Positions 11,877 to 24,806 of a stretch of 64,000 bases of DNA are shown here, piece after piece (positions within the stretch are counted from its first letter, which is position 1; each line of letters opens with the position of its first letter). This stretch comes from Brachynemurus nebulosus (taxonomy: Eukaryota > Arthropoda > Insecta > Neuroptera > Myrmeleontidae). The notes under the pieces are model-generated. The model did no database searches, had not been told where the DNA came from, and saw only the letters and a program-made list of their open reading frames with translations. Location of the stretch: NCBI GenBank assembly GCA_035578155.1, contig JAPWDM010000059.1:327501-391500 (forward strand). The letters are read 5' to 3'. A program made the position numbers and the translations under genes.

Positions 11877-12746
11877 GGGCAGGGTAAGGTATTAAAATAA
11901 TTTTTTTGTATTTTTTTTTTTTATTTTTTTAACTAAATGCATAATATCTCAAGAATATTGTCTCAAAATTTCAAGTTAATTGGAGCAAAATTGACGAAGT
12001 TATAAGCATTTTTGTTGTTACCTGGCAGATGTTTCGCTCTCTATATATTTCTCTCTCAGTTATAGAAATTTCAATGGAAGTACTAACGTGTTTATACCTG
12101 TACTGTATATTTTGTCAGTGTAGGGTACAAAATTTAGCTTAGCAGTAAGTATTCTATATCAGTTTTATATAAGAATTTTTAAGTGTTCAAAATTTTAAAG
12201 CGTTTTCCCCACAGCTCACGTTTTCAAAGTCGGTGCCCCTCATAACTTCAAAACTACAGCACCGATCCATTTGAAATTTTGAACACTATTTCTGTACATA
12301 ATTTATGAGGTAACGCTGGAAATTTTTTTTCAAATTTGTTAATAATTTTTATTTTACAATAACAAATTAGCTAATTTTTTTTCGCAAAAATCGTGTTTCT
12401 CCGTTCTAAGTGCTCCAAAAAAGTGAAAAATTGAAATTTCGAAAAACCCTCCCAGCGTTACCTGAGGAAAACTATTATCTAACGAATGAACTTTAATTTT
12501 TTTTATTTCGGATGATCCAGCACCAAATTATGAGGGGCACCGTAATTCTACTTTTTTTCGAGACACGTTCGAATAATTGCTGCCATTACTGTATTTTTTA
12601 ATATTTCTTCGTGAAAATTTTATACAATATTCTTCGAATGTTATACTTTAATGTACCACTGGGTTTAATAAAGAGATTTTAACTGTGTCGTCACAAAAAA
12701 ATAACAAAAACATGCCTTTTTTGTACGAATTAACCTTACCCTCTCC
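11877..12746. mobile_element. TTAA-flanked piggyBac-like MITE, 870 bp (family A), full length
   Basis: TTAA at 11873-11876 and 12747-12750 flank inverted ends GGGCAGGGTAAGGT and ACCTTACCCTCTCC (left and right as read). A truncated inverted copy is at 18480-19262. It lies upstream of cry2 exon 1. Confidence 0.8.
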
Positions 12747-13429
12747 TTAAGAATAAAAGAAACAATAAATAAAAAAATGGCTTAATCATTGGTTTTATAA
12801 TACAAGTTTAACTGTAACATTTAGTTGATTCATTTCACTTTCATATTATGTATGGACCACAGAACAAATAGAACGAATACATCTATCTCTTTTCTGCAAT
12901 CACTTATGTGCTTTTATGTGCATCTTAGGCTGCTTAGTCCTCATTCATTCGCCAGCACTCAATGGGAATGTTTCAATTGTTGTTATATTGTTACCTCTCG
13001 TATTAACACGGTATATGTACGTGGGATACGTACATCATACATACCACCACCACGTACACCACCACCATGTATGTATGCAAGACACTAAACACACAACATA
13101 CAACGGACTAACACACACAACTCCGTGTGCACATATATAACATAGTGGGGGTTTATTTTCCATCCTTTGTGGTTACGCTCGTTTCCCTAGTATAGACATA
13201 GTAATGTTCGTTCTCTTTGTTCTCTGGTATGGATGGTGACCGTTAAGATCGAGGGTGTTTGTCAAATGAAAAAAAAAAACGTCATTTTCTTCATCATGTT
13301 TTTATTACATACTTCAATGCAATATATCCATCATATCCATATAGATCCATACATACAAAAATTTACAGTTTTTTCTGAAAGCTTCTGATTTGAAATGTAT
13401 TGAAAATACATTTTAAATCCACATCTCAT

Positions 13430-13600
13430 TCAACGTGACTCGCGGTACCACGTGATGCAATGAACCAATCAGATTGGACGCAAACGTAAGTCACGTTACT
13501 ATTGCCGTGGCTTAGCACCACTACTAATGAAAATGATACAGTTTGCAATTGTAAAAGAATAAAGAAGTATTTACATAATTTTATTGAGAAATTCGAATTT
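13430..13600 (+). promoter_or_regulatory. candidate cry2 clock-control region: E-box, CCAAT, E'-like box, D-box-like site
   Basis: About 650 bp upstream of the cry2 ATG lie a perfect CACGTG E-box (13449-13454), a CCAATCAGATTGG block (13464-13476), a CACGTT E'-like box (13492-13497) and TTACATAA (13571-13578). The last resembles VRI/PDP1 D-boxes. This is the most GC-balanced stretch near the gene. CLOCK/CYCLE binding to CACGTG is established knowledge; its use here is inference. No transcription start was located. Confidence 0.4.
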
Positions 13601-14098
13601 CATCGATTATTTCGGTATTAAGTAAGTGTAATAATTGTGAAAAATAATCCGAAAGTGTTGTTTAAACGTGTAAATAAAAATTTCTTGTTTAATTTTATTA
13701 TTTTTGAGTCTAGTAGTGGTATTACACAAGGTTAAAAAAAAATCATTAAAATACTCGTGTAATTTTGTTCTAGAATATTCTTTATTAACCTTATTACGTA
13801 ATAAAACAGTTTTATATTGGCTTTTGAAAAAGCAATAAATATGTAAACGTTAAAAAATCTATTAAAAATCTCAGTTGTTTTTATCAAATTGTGCTTTGGC
13901 ATTTAATCATTACGTACTTATATAAATAATTATCTATGTCATACAAAATGGAAAATTTTGATTAAATAAACAATTAAAAATATCGAAATATAACAGTTTG
14001 TGCAACCTTTTTTCCACGAAGGACCATTTTTTTTTTGTTTTAAAATCAAGTTTGAAGTGTGTTTTTTGTTTTTATTTAATTAAACCAACTGTCTATTT

Positions 14099-14382
14099 AT
14101 GACAAAAATCAGCATAAAAAATTCGGCGGCCTATTATAGCACTATTGACTACTATGAAGGAACTTGGCGAACTATGAGCAGTGGCGTTGGCAGCGTGGGC
14201 GACGCATATTCTGGGGGGGCCGCTCCACAAAAACATATGGTCCACTGGTTTCGTAAAGGGCTTCGGTTACATGATAATCCGTCATTGAAAGAGGGTCTTA
14301 AGGGCGCCACAACGTTTCGATGCGTTTTTATTTTGGATCCATGGTTTGCGGGATCGTCAAATGTGGGCATTAATAAATGGCG
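14099..14382 (+). CDS. cry2: cry2 coding exon 1
   Basis: This exon encodes residues 1-94 plus two bases of codon 95: a variable leader, then the first strand of the photolyase domain ([14 protein letters not shown]) and [22 protein letters not shown]. The donor is CG|GTGAGT. The preferred start may be the second ATG at 14174 (MSSGVGS), because the first has a poor context (TTTATGA). Confidence 0.93.
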
Positions 14383-17300
14383 GTGAGTTATATGTCTTTT
14401 ATTTGACTAGCGCATAGTTAATTTAAAATTTAAATCACCTATTATTTCTGGTATTGGATAAATTATAATAATATAAAATATTAATGATTTTATTAATGAA
14501 ATATTCAAGTATTGTTGAACTCTGTGCGATATTATTCTTTGTTCTGATATCATATCAATTCTTCAGGGATCTAAAACATGTTTCAAAAATATTTGAATGT
14601 TTTTATACATAACGTAAAAGCCCCCATTATGGAACGGTATCTAATACTGGAACAGTTTTGACATTTACATATTAACCCTAGAATCATACGTTGGTCTACG
14701 AGAAACGTTAATCATACATCGGCGTCATTTTGACGAATGGACTTTTTACGGAGAGTTATAGAGTTTATTTGCAAAAAACATTTTTTTTACATAACAATAC
14801 TACAAAAGCGAACAAAATATTTAAAAAAATTGGATTTGGAAAAATTTCTTAGTGTAAATATTTATTAATTTTTTTAATCTTTTTATCAAAGCATATTTTC
14901 ATTATAAAAATTAAAAAATAGATAAATACATCAATTGTATCATAAAACATGTGTTTCAAATAATTAATTTATGAACTATTATGAGTCAGTGGACATGTGT
15001 GACTTTACAGAATGTGAAATTTGTCAGACATAAATATTCCAATAGACATGTAGTTATTTCTCCATTAGGCCCATTTGTAAATTTTCTAAAATTTGTTAGT
15101 AATTTTTCGAATAAGATCTCAAAAAATAATAAAAATTAAAATATTTTCCACAAAATAAATTGTTAATCTTTTATTAAGTCACTTGAAACGCATTCTTTAG
15201 TTTTCGATTCAATATATTAAAACTTCAGTATTATGTCGTCTCTGTAAGTCAAACAGCTGTAATCATCTTTCACATTATCATAATCATTGAATAAATTAAT
15301 TATAACATCCATATCTTTAATAAATTTTAGAAAAATTAGGAAAACTTTTATATGTGAAATACAAAATCTTTAAAAAAAAACATCGCGTAATCATAGATCG
15401 ACGTCCTTTTGACGGACACTATTTCAATACAAACAAAACGACAATGACTATAAACAAAGTAAATACGTCTTATGTGTTATAACAACAAATAAATTAGATA
15501 ACAGAAATCTTACAGCAAGCAGGTACCGACAAGTTGTAGTATTGGAGCAGGTAGAGAAGTTCGTTCGTCGTTTTGACGTGTACGTATGATTCTAGGGTTA
15601 AAGTTAAAATTTTAACACCAAAAATGAAAAAAATTTATTTAAAATTGTATCCAAGAAACCGTAAGAAATTATCTGAATATATTTTTATTTAAAAAAATAC
15701 CGCGGTGACGTCATCGAGTTTATTGAACGCTTTAGGGACATAAAACTGATAATATTTTATAAATAATAACACAAATATTTTACCTTGAAAAATATCATAA
15801 TATTTATTTTTCAAAAAGTTGTGACAATTGTTTCGAACATGAAATGTTCATTTTCAAGTAGAATATTCTTTTGTTATTAACAAATTTGAAATACAATAGA
15901 ACCTCTTTTTATGCAGTGGATAGAGATCGCATCAAAAAAAAAAATCGCACAAAAAATATATATTCAAAAATATCATAAATAGCTATAAAAAGTTTAGTTC
16001 GGTCCAGATTGTAAAAAAAAAACTTTTTTTATTCGGTGAAAATACATAACTCAAAATGCTCAAAACCTCACGATTTCCTTAGACGTTGCTTTTCTAAACA
16101 ATATAAGTAAAGCATTAATTTACACGTGGGAAATTTTTATTTCATTTTTATAATATTATGAAAATTGTGATAAACTCGTCTGTAAAGAAAAGTTAAATGA
16201 TACAATAACTTATATTCTTATGCAATGTATTGATTAAATGCTTAAAAACCATTAAAAAGTAGTTTTATCAAAGTTACTATAGTTAATGTTTAACTTTCCT
16301 ACTTTCTCTTGATTTTGATTCACATTATGCTTTTTAATGACCATTTTTTTTTAAATCGCACAAAAAAGGGCCACATAAAAAAAGTTTCAGCTGTAATAGA
16401 TATCATAGAGCAACGTTCAAATCAGATTTGATGTTTTTTTCATAGCCTTTTTGGTGCAAATCGAGACTTTACGAGAGCCTATCGCAATCATTTTACGAGT
16501 ACATCTTTTTTGTCGTTTATACATTCATAATTTTTTTTAAAAGCTGTTAGTATGTTGGTTTAGATCAAATCTTGGAATCAAAATTTAGACAAGTTCTAAT
16601 TGAGCTAGAGGTTTCAAATCTGTCTAACCTTGATGACAATGCAATAGTATAATTAGTTTTGCCCTAAATCGCCCCAAACCACCAATTTTTGATTTTTAGT
16701 ACCGTGCAACTTTTTGACATTTCGAATTGTCAAATATTGTCCATTGATTTTACATTACAATTTTTTGTTTCTATAGTTATATTTTATTAGAGTAAATTAA
16801 CCGATTAAAATATAGGTAAAAAAATTAGTCCTTTAATTTTTTTTTAAATTAATTGTGATCAGACTAAAAAGTAGAAAATAAATTAAAGTAAAAAAATGTT
16901 TTTTAAGAAAAAGCTTTTATTTAAAAATGGGCTAAAAAAATAACTTTTGAGTGAAGTTCGAAGCAATATGCAACATAATTTATAAAAGCTTGAGGCGTTT
17001 AATTAAGTTTGGTAAGTACTGAAAAGTAAAATAGCTACACTTATATCCAAAACAGAAATAATTAATGATAACCCCTCAAGCTTTTATAAATTATGTTGCA
17101 TATTGTTTCAAACTTCACTCAAAAGTTATTTTATTTTTTTAGCCAATTTTTAAATAAATGCTTTTTCTTAAAAAACAGTTTTTTACTTTAATTTATTAAG
17201 TGATCAACCTGTATATATACTTACGGAACATTTTAGTTATTGTCAATAATTACAATCGGATAATATAGATAAACAAACTGACAGATGATCCGTTCGTATG

Positions 17301-20300
17301 ATTGGCGATATTTATAGAATTATTAGATAATGCCTAATGCCCAATAATTTAACAAAAACAAAATAATGCCAGGATATTGAGAAATACATGTACATATTAT
17401 TTTTGTTCTCCAAGTTCATGTTATGACAAAACGGAAAACATTTCAATACCTACCCACATACTTATTTATCTGTTTTTATTATTTTATATTTTACGATATA
17501 GTATTTGTTGCGTATGAATTTTCTAGAAAAATGTAATTCACGACGCAAAGATTACGGGAGCGCCTCTGCGTTTTTAAATTAGAAGCTGTATCAAGTAAAA
17601 ATTTTTGTATACGTTTAAGGTAGTTATCGCGACATTCAACTTTTCGACAGAATAGTTTCAAATTTTAATAGTATAAAGAAGAATGCTATATCTGATTGTC
17701 CGTGTAATTTGGGAAAGATTGATCGCTTCTGAGTTAAGATAATTAGGGTTAAAGTTTGTATCTACTCCATGTATTAGATCTCAAAATTCTGACTACGTAC
17801 CCCTATTTTGTATTTAACAATATAATGACTCGACACAATTCAATAAAAAACTAGGGAAAGAATGATTAATTAAAGAAAGTTCTGAATGTAAAGAAAAAAT
17901 TGAATTATTTGTTGATCGTTTTGAATTGAAGATATGATCAAAGAAATTATAGTATTTTAATAAATACACCAATTTCAAGCAACTGAACCGAAGCAGTCTG
18001 GCAACTCTGTATATTAAATAACTGGTTTATTCGTATTTATTGTTTAAACAATATTGAAAATTTATGAATAGCATTTTTTGACCTTTTACCGCTTAGCGAA
18101 AACGGTGATAGATACATTAAAAAGTGTTAAGACCTTTTTTGTAGAGAATCGAAGTCACACATGTCTACTGACTCATAATAGTTCATAAATTAATTATTTG
18201 AAAGACATGTTTTATGATACAATTGATGTATTTATCTATTTTTTAATTTTTATAGTGAAAATATGCTTTGATAAAGAGATTAAAAAAATTAATAAATAAT
18301 ATTAAGGAATTTTTCCAAATCCAATTTTTTTAAATATTTTGTTCGCTTTTGTAGTATTGTTATGTAAAAAAAAATGTTTTTTGCAAATTAACTCTAAAAC
18401 TCCCCGTAAAAAGTCCATTCGTCGAAACGACGCCGATGTATGATTAACTTGACTCGTAGACCAACGTATGATTCTAGGGTTAAAGTATGACATTCGAAGA
18501 ATATTGTATAAAATTTTCACGAAGAAATATTAAAAAATACAGTAATGGCAGCAATTATTCGTACATGTCTCGGAAAAAAGTAGAATTGCGGTGCCCCTCA
18601 TAACTTGGTGCTGGATCATTCGAAATAAAAAAATTAAAGTTCATTCGTTAGATAATAGTTTTCCTCAGGTAACGCTGGGAGGGTTTTTCGAAATTTCAAT
18701 TTTTCACTTTCTTGGAACACTTAGAAAGAAAAAAATACGATTTTTTGCGAAAAAAATCGGCTAATTTGTTATTGTAAAATAAAAATTATTAACAAATTTT
18801 AAAAAAAAAAACTCTCCAGCGTTACCTCGTAAATTATGTACAGAAATAGTGTTCAAAATTTCAAAAGGATCGGTGCTGTAGTTTTGAAGTTATGAGGGGC
18901 ACTGACTTTGAAAACGTGAGCTGTGAGGAAAACGCTTTAAAGTTTTGAACACTTAAAAATTCTTGTATAAAACTAATATAGAATACTAACTGCTAAACTA
19001 AATTTTGTACCCTACACTGACAAAATATACAGTACAGGTATAAACACGTTTGTACTTGCATTGAAATTTCTATAATACAACTGAGAGAGAGATAATATAG
19101 AGAGCGAAACATCTGCCAGGTAACAACAAAAAATGCTTATAACTTCGTCAATTTTGCTCCAATCAACTTGAAATTTTGAGACAATATTCTTGAAATATTA
19201 TGCATTCAGTTAAAAAAATAAAAAAAAAGCAAAAAAAATTATTTTAATACCTTACCCCGCCCTTAAATTTTATTGTCAATATTATATTTTGACTATAATT
19301 ATTTGAAAACGTTACTACGGATACCACCGGTTATTGCATTGATTACTATATTACAGAATACTATTAGGTCGAAACTTGGTCGTATCTGGCTGCCTTATAT
19401 GTATAATTAGTCTATATAATATGTTCGCTCATTGGTCTGTGGAATGGCTCTTGGACAGTATTGTATTAAGGACAAAAGTATTGATTGTTATGTAACTAGA
19501 TGATGATATTAAACATATAGTACGTAATATATTATTAATATTATATAATATACCTATTTGACAGTGAGTGAAAATGTAAATTGAGCTTCTAGGTAAAAAC
19601 AGTGAAACTGCACGCGGGGGTGGGGGAAGGGGTGTCTTCATAATTATATAATATTATCTCTTATTCAAGTTTTTGTTAGGATCGTTATAATTATCACATG
19701 AAAGTTGACGTTATTTTAAATTTTCTGGTTATAAAATTTAAGTCGGTTTACTTAAACTTTGAATGTTATTTTTTTATTGAATAAAATTTCCGTTTATAAG
19801 ATATTAACCTTCAAATATAAACGAAAATAATTTAAAAATTTTTATTTTATGAGTTCGATGAACGTAGATTCCATGAAAGTAAGGTCATTAAAAAATTCTT
19901 CTTTCCCAAGGTTTCCAAAAGTTTACAAACATTTTTTATAATTTATCACAAATTTTGTTCAAAAACATATTTTTAAAATTAACTTTTTTTGGTAATCTAA
20001 AGCAATTAATTTGTTATTTATTAATAGTCGCATATGATAAACTCAGATACAACCGTCTTTTAATTATTAATTACAATAATCACAACAGAATTATTTACTT
20101 TTTTTGCTATTCACCCCGCCAGTGCTATCCATTTACGGTATCTATTAAAATTGAAAATACAAAGAAAAGTGTAATACCATTGTTTGTCTATACTTTTAAA
20201 ATTTTTTAACCCTTAACTGGTCTACTCACTTTTTGAAACATAAGTAGTCTACTGGGGTACAAAAGTTATACTCGCATTTATACAAAATGCAAATGATTCA

Positions 20301-21348
20301 TATAGTTGGAATGTAAAAATGAAATTTTGTCATTTATCAAAGTTATTATAATTTTTACTATCCTTTTTTAACACTATGAGGCCCAAGCACTTTCACAGCA
20401 AACTTCCCCGGAAGCCGGCAATATTTGAAAAAAAAATTTATATAAACAAATACATAAAATAAAATGATTCAAACACTGAATAGATTCAATACCGTTCAAC
20501 ATTTACATGTGTAAAACTGTAAACATACAGTCATAAACGTACACATAAACGTGATATGTACATACTACATAATTATACAATGACTACATTCAAATCAATT
20601 TTATTTAAAAACATAAATTATATTTTTTATGCATTTTTTGTTTATCTTAAAATGTTTTATATTTTATACGTACATAGAAACCAAAAGAGTAGTGTGTGTT
20701 CGTATGTATTTGTGTGTGTATGTGTTGGTATGTATGTATCGCCCACATAATACGTAACCAACTTACTAATCAATTAATCATTGATCGCGGTCGGCCTCTG
20801 GGGATGTTTTGTTTGGTTTCGGATGCCGAAGCCATGGGACTGAAAGTGTTAATATATTAGGTAGTAGATCTTGTAAGAGATAGCTATATTACAAGCTTGT
20901 CTGCATTCCTATCGCATGAAATCATTTTCATTTGGTAAAAATATTTCTATATTTTCTTAAATTATTGGTTAATCTGCTTTGAAAATAGGAAAATATTATT
21001 CAAAAAATACTAAAATATTTTCCTGAGATCATAGTATATTTTATTTAATCGTTTTATCGTTTTCACAAATATTTTTCGTGGAAATATCCAGGCATATGAA
21101 ATTAGAATTTATTTAAGTAGTAATAAAGTAAAAAAATTCGTCAAGTGCGTGTTTTTGACACGTCACGTACTAAGTAATGTCACCTCAGTGAAAGTGTAAA
21201 ATTTATGATTTTTTGGCTCGTTTTTTAAGTACAGTGAGAATACAGCCCTCTTGCGTTTGTACAACTCTATAATACAGTGAGAATACAGCCCTCTTGCGTT
21301 TATTCAATATATGCATGTACAACTCTATAATTATTATATTATATATTA

Positions 21349-21400
<52 letters not shown>

Positions 21401-24400
21401 TTTTCCCCCACTATAATCACACAACGAGATTAATATGCCATCCTTCGGTGACATAAAAAAATTAGAATTGAAACATTAAAAATAAAACTGTATTTTTGCA
21501 TATTTCAGAAAATTAAGTTACCTAGATCTGTTTACACATAAATTAAGTTAAATTAATTAATTAATTACCTTTAATTTGGTTAATTATTTTAAATAAGATT
21601 ATCAGTCTACTGGGGTACAAAAAAAATTAAATCGTTAATCGAAATTAAAAGTTTGTAAAGAGAAGGACATACATCAAATGGAAGTTACAGTTTAGTAATA
21701 GCAATTATAAAAAAAATTATTTTAAAATTTTTTATTTTAACCATAGAAAAAATGTCTTTGTTTCAAAATGCCGAACCTTTTACTGCCAGTGACAAGTACA
21801 ATAGATAAGATTAGAGAAAAAGAAAGAAAATCAGAGATGCCAACATGAAAAAGTGACACCCTACGAATTTGCAAAATATATTTTATTATGGTACTAAACT
21901 ATGTTGGTAAAATTGATCATTAGTTACAGTTATACCGTATTTCGACAAATCTGTCACAGATGGCGGCACTTGTACCGGTGAATATATTATACATATAAAA
22001 GCATTTTGAGTCGCCATATTGTATGACGAGTTAACTCGTCTTGAATCATTTAAAGCGTTAATAATAATACATTTTTATTGTTATTTTCAGATTTCTACTA
22101 CAGTGTTTAGAAGATTTAGATCGTAGTCTTAGAAAATTAAATAGTCGATTATTTGTGATACGTGGACAGCCAGCGGATGCGCTACCGAAATTATTTAAAG
22201 AATGGGGCACGACGAGTCTAACGTTCGAGGAGGACCCGGAGCCGTACGGGCGTGTACGAGACGAAAATATTACGGCGCTGTGCAAAGAGTTGGGCATCAC
22301 CGTTGTGCAACGAGTCTCGCATACACTCTATCATTTACATAAGTCAGTATAATTCATTATTTTAATTGTTAAAAAGTAATCATTAGGATGGGGCGGGGTA
22401 AAAAAAAGACAAAACCAAATCTTTTCATTTTTCATGTAGAAAATATTTGAATTTTTAAACAAAAAAAAAATACGGTATGATGTTAAATTGTTTGTATTTT
22501 GAGATTTTGTATGTTTTTTTTTCACTCAAGCGAATGACATAAATCTATAAAAAAATAAAAACTTTGTCTTTTTTTACCCGCCAAATGTGGTAAAAAAAAG
22601 ACAGTGGGGGATAAATAAAAGACAGACCTCTAACTAATAGAATAGTTTACTTTCCGCACGCAAAAAAGTATGTGGGAAGAGTACAGTGGGCAAACAGCTA
22701 TGGCTAACTTCAAAAATGCATCACTGCTTGCATGAGGCAGAGTCAAAAGTTCAAAAACGCATCAGACGCATCACGACGAAAAATCAAAAGTTCATTTTTG
22801 CATTTGATGCGTCAAAACAATGCATCAAGAAATTTGGTGATGCGTGTCCAAGATGCATGTCATGTGTATAATGTAGAATTATAACTACTTGCCATATTAT
22901 GTAGGTATTAACACCAACAGGAATAATTCCGAAAAACAAATTGTTGAAAAAGATGAATGTATTTACCTTTGATTAAAATTGTTTAAACTATTTGAATACA
23001 TCTTGCACTCAAAAAAGGTATGTAATATTTTTTATTCAAATAATTTCAATATTTTCAATTTCAAGTAAGTTCAAGTTGAAATTCAAAGATAATATACCTA
23101 TACAAGGACTGTATTGCTATATTATCTATAGTCTATCATGCTACATTATCTGTCTTTTCTATAGCCAAATCAGAGGCTAAATGATGCCAATATCCCGTTT
23201 AAAAACATCTAATGTGCATCAAATTTCAAGAGAACATCAGTAGCGCATCATGTAGTATTAGACGCATCCGAAAAGTCATGATGCTGCATCGATGCCGTAA
23301 AGTTTACATTTTTGAAGTTACCCTATTTTGCGTACAGAAATGTGTGCGCCAAGTTAGTACTTCTCTCGCATGAGTAATAAAAAATATTTTTAAAAATTGT
23401 AAATGGTTACTTATCTTCATTACTTTACATACCTTACCACAGCTATGTATTTCTGTGTTCTACTAATGCGTTCTACTTTTTACGTTACTATTAAGCGGTC
23501 TTAATGTGAATGGGATGTAATGAATTATAAATTCTATAAATATTTAAATATTTGATGTAAAAATTAATAGATTATAATATTAAATTTATAAAATAGTAAT
23601 TTTTTTTTTTTTTTTTTTGGACAAATATTCATAATATTAAATATAATAGAATTTTTTCTACACAGGGTTACCAGATTAGAAGTCGAAAAATCTGTACTCG
23701 AAATTACGTAGGTACAAACAGCTAAGCCAGGCGACTCTTAATGGTTTTGTAACTAAATTTCAGGACCATAATCACCGGAGCTTAAAAAAAATAAATATTC
23801 TAGCTACAAAATGTTACGTCATATTCAAGAAATGGCGCGTTTTCACTAATTTGAATATTTGTTGAAAAATGGCGATTTTCAAAATAAAATTTTTAAAATA
23901 GTTATCAAATTTTTTTAAGTTTCATTATTAAAATTGGACATATGTAATGATAATGCATAGAATTATTTAACATTTGACACAAATTTTGAAATACAGTCAA
24001 GTACCGTATTAAACAGATGGTCTTATTGTTTGCAGAATTATCGAAAAAAATGGAGGTCGTGCACCTCTCACATATCATCAATTCCAGGCGGTTATTGCGA
24101 GCATGGAAGCGCCACCGCAAGCGGTGCCTGGAATTACACAAAAACATATTGGCAATGCCACGACGCCGGTAAACGATGACCACGACGAAAAATACGGCGT
24201 ACCGACATTAGAGGAATTAGGTAGGGTATTTATGAGTTTAAAAACAAATTGACGAAATGACGTATGCGTGGTCATTTTGGTCGGTATCTAGGCCAATATT
24301 GAGGTATGTCATTGTTTTCATAAATCTACAAATTCAGAATTCATAGTCAAGTAGCATTGCAATAACGTCAACAAATGTATCGCTATCTTTATCATTTTTG

Positions 24401-24717
24401 AATGAATTTTTGATTTATTTTTTTGTTTTTGTTTCTTTTTGAAATGAGATAGCAGTATTTTGCTGATTTTATTGAAACACTACTGTGTAACTGAAAAACT
24501 ATTGTATTATGAAAATTTTGATTTTTTAAAGTCGTATATACTTAAGTATTTCCAAATATAGCAGAATCTGTGTTTTTATGCGATCCTTTTAGCGAATTTC
24601 CAGAAAGAATTCTGGAAATTCAGCTATTACAGTAGGTGTCATGACGCGACTTGAGCCCGGGACTATGGCAGAAATTTGTTTTGAGGTCCCTAGAAATCGA
24701 AAATAATATTCACTAAA

Positions 24718-24806
<89 letters not shown>

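Noticed and set aside
21203..21454. 83-aa ORF with poly-Asn
   Set aside because: It is a translation of the (ATT)n microsatellite and a short tandem duplication.
22686..22871. 61-62 aa ORFs ending [10 protein letters not shown] in two places (22.7 and 27.1 kb)
   Set aside because: The repeated peptide is only the translation of the 0.62 kb MITE end rich in GCATC motifs; there is no family match.
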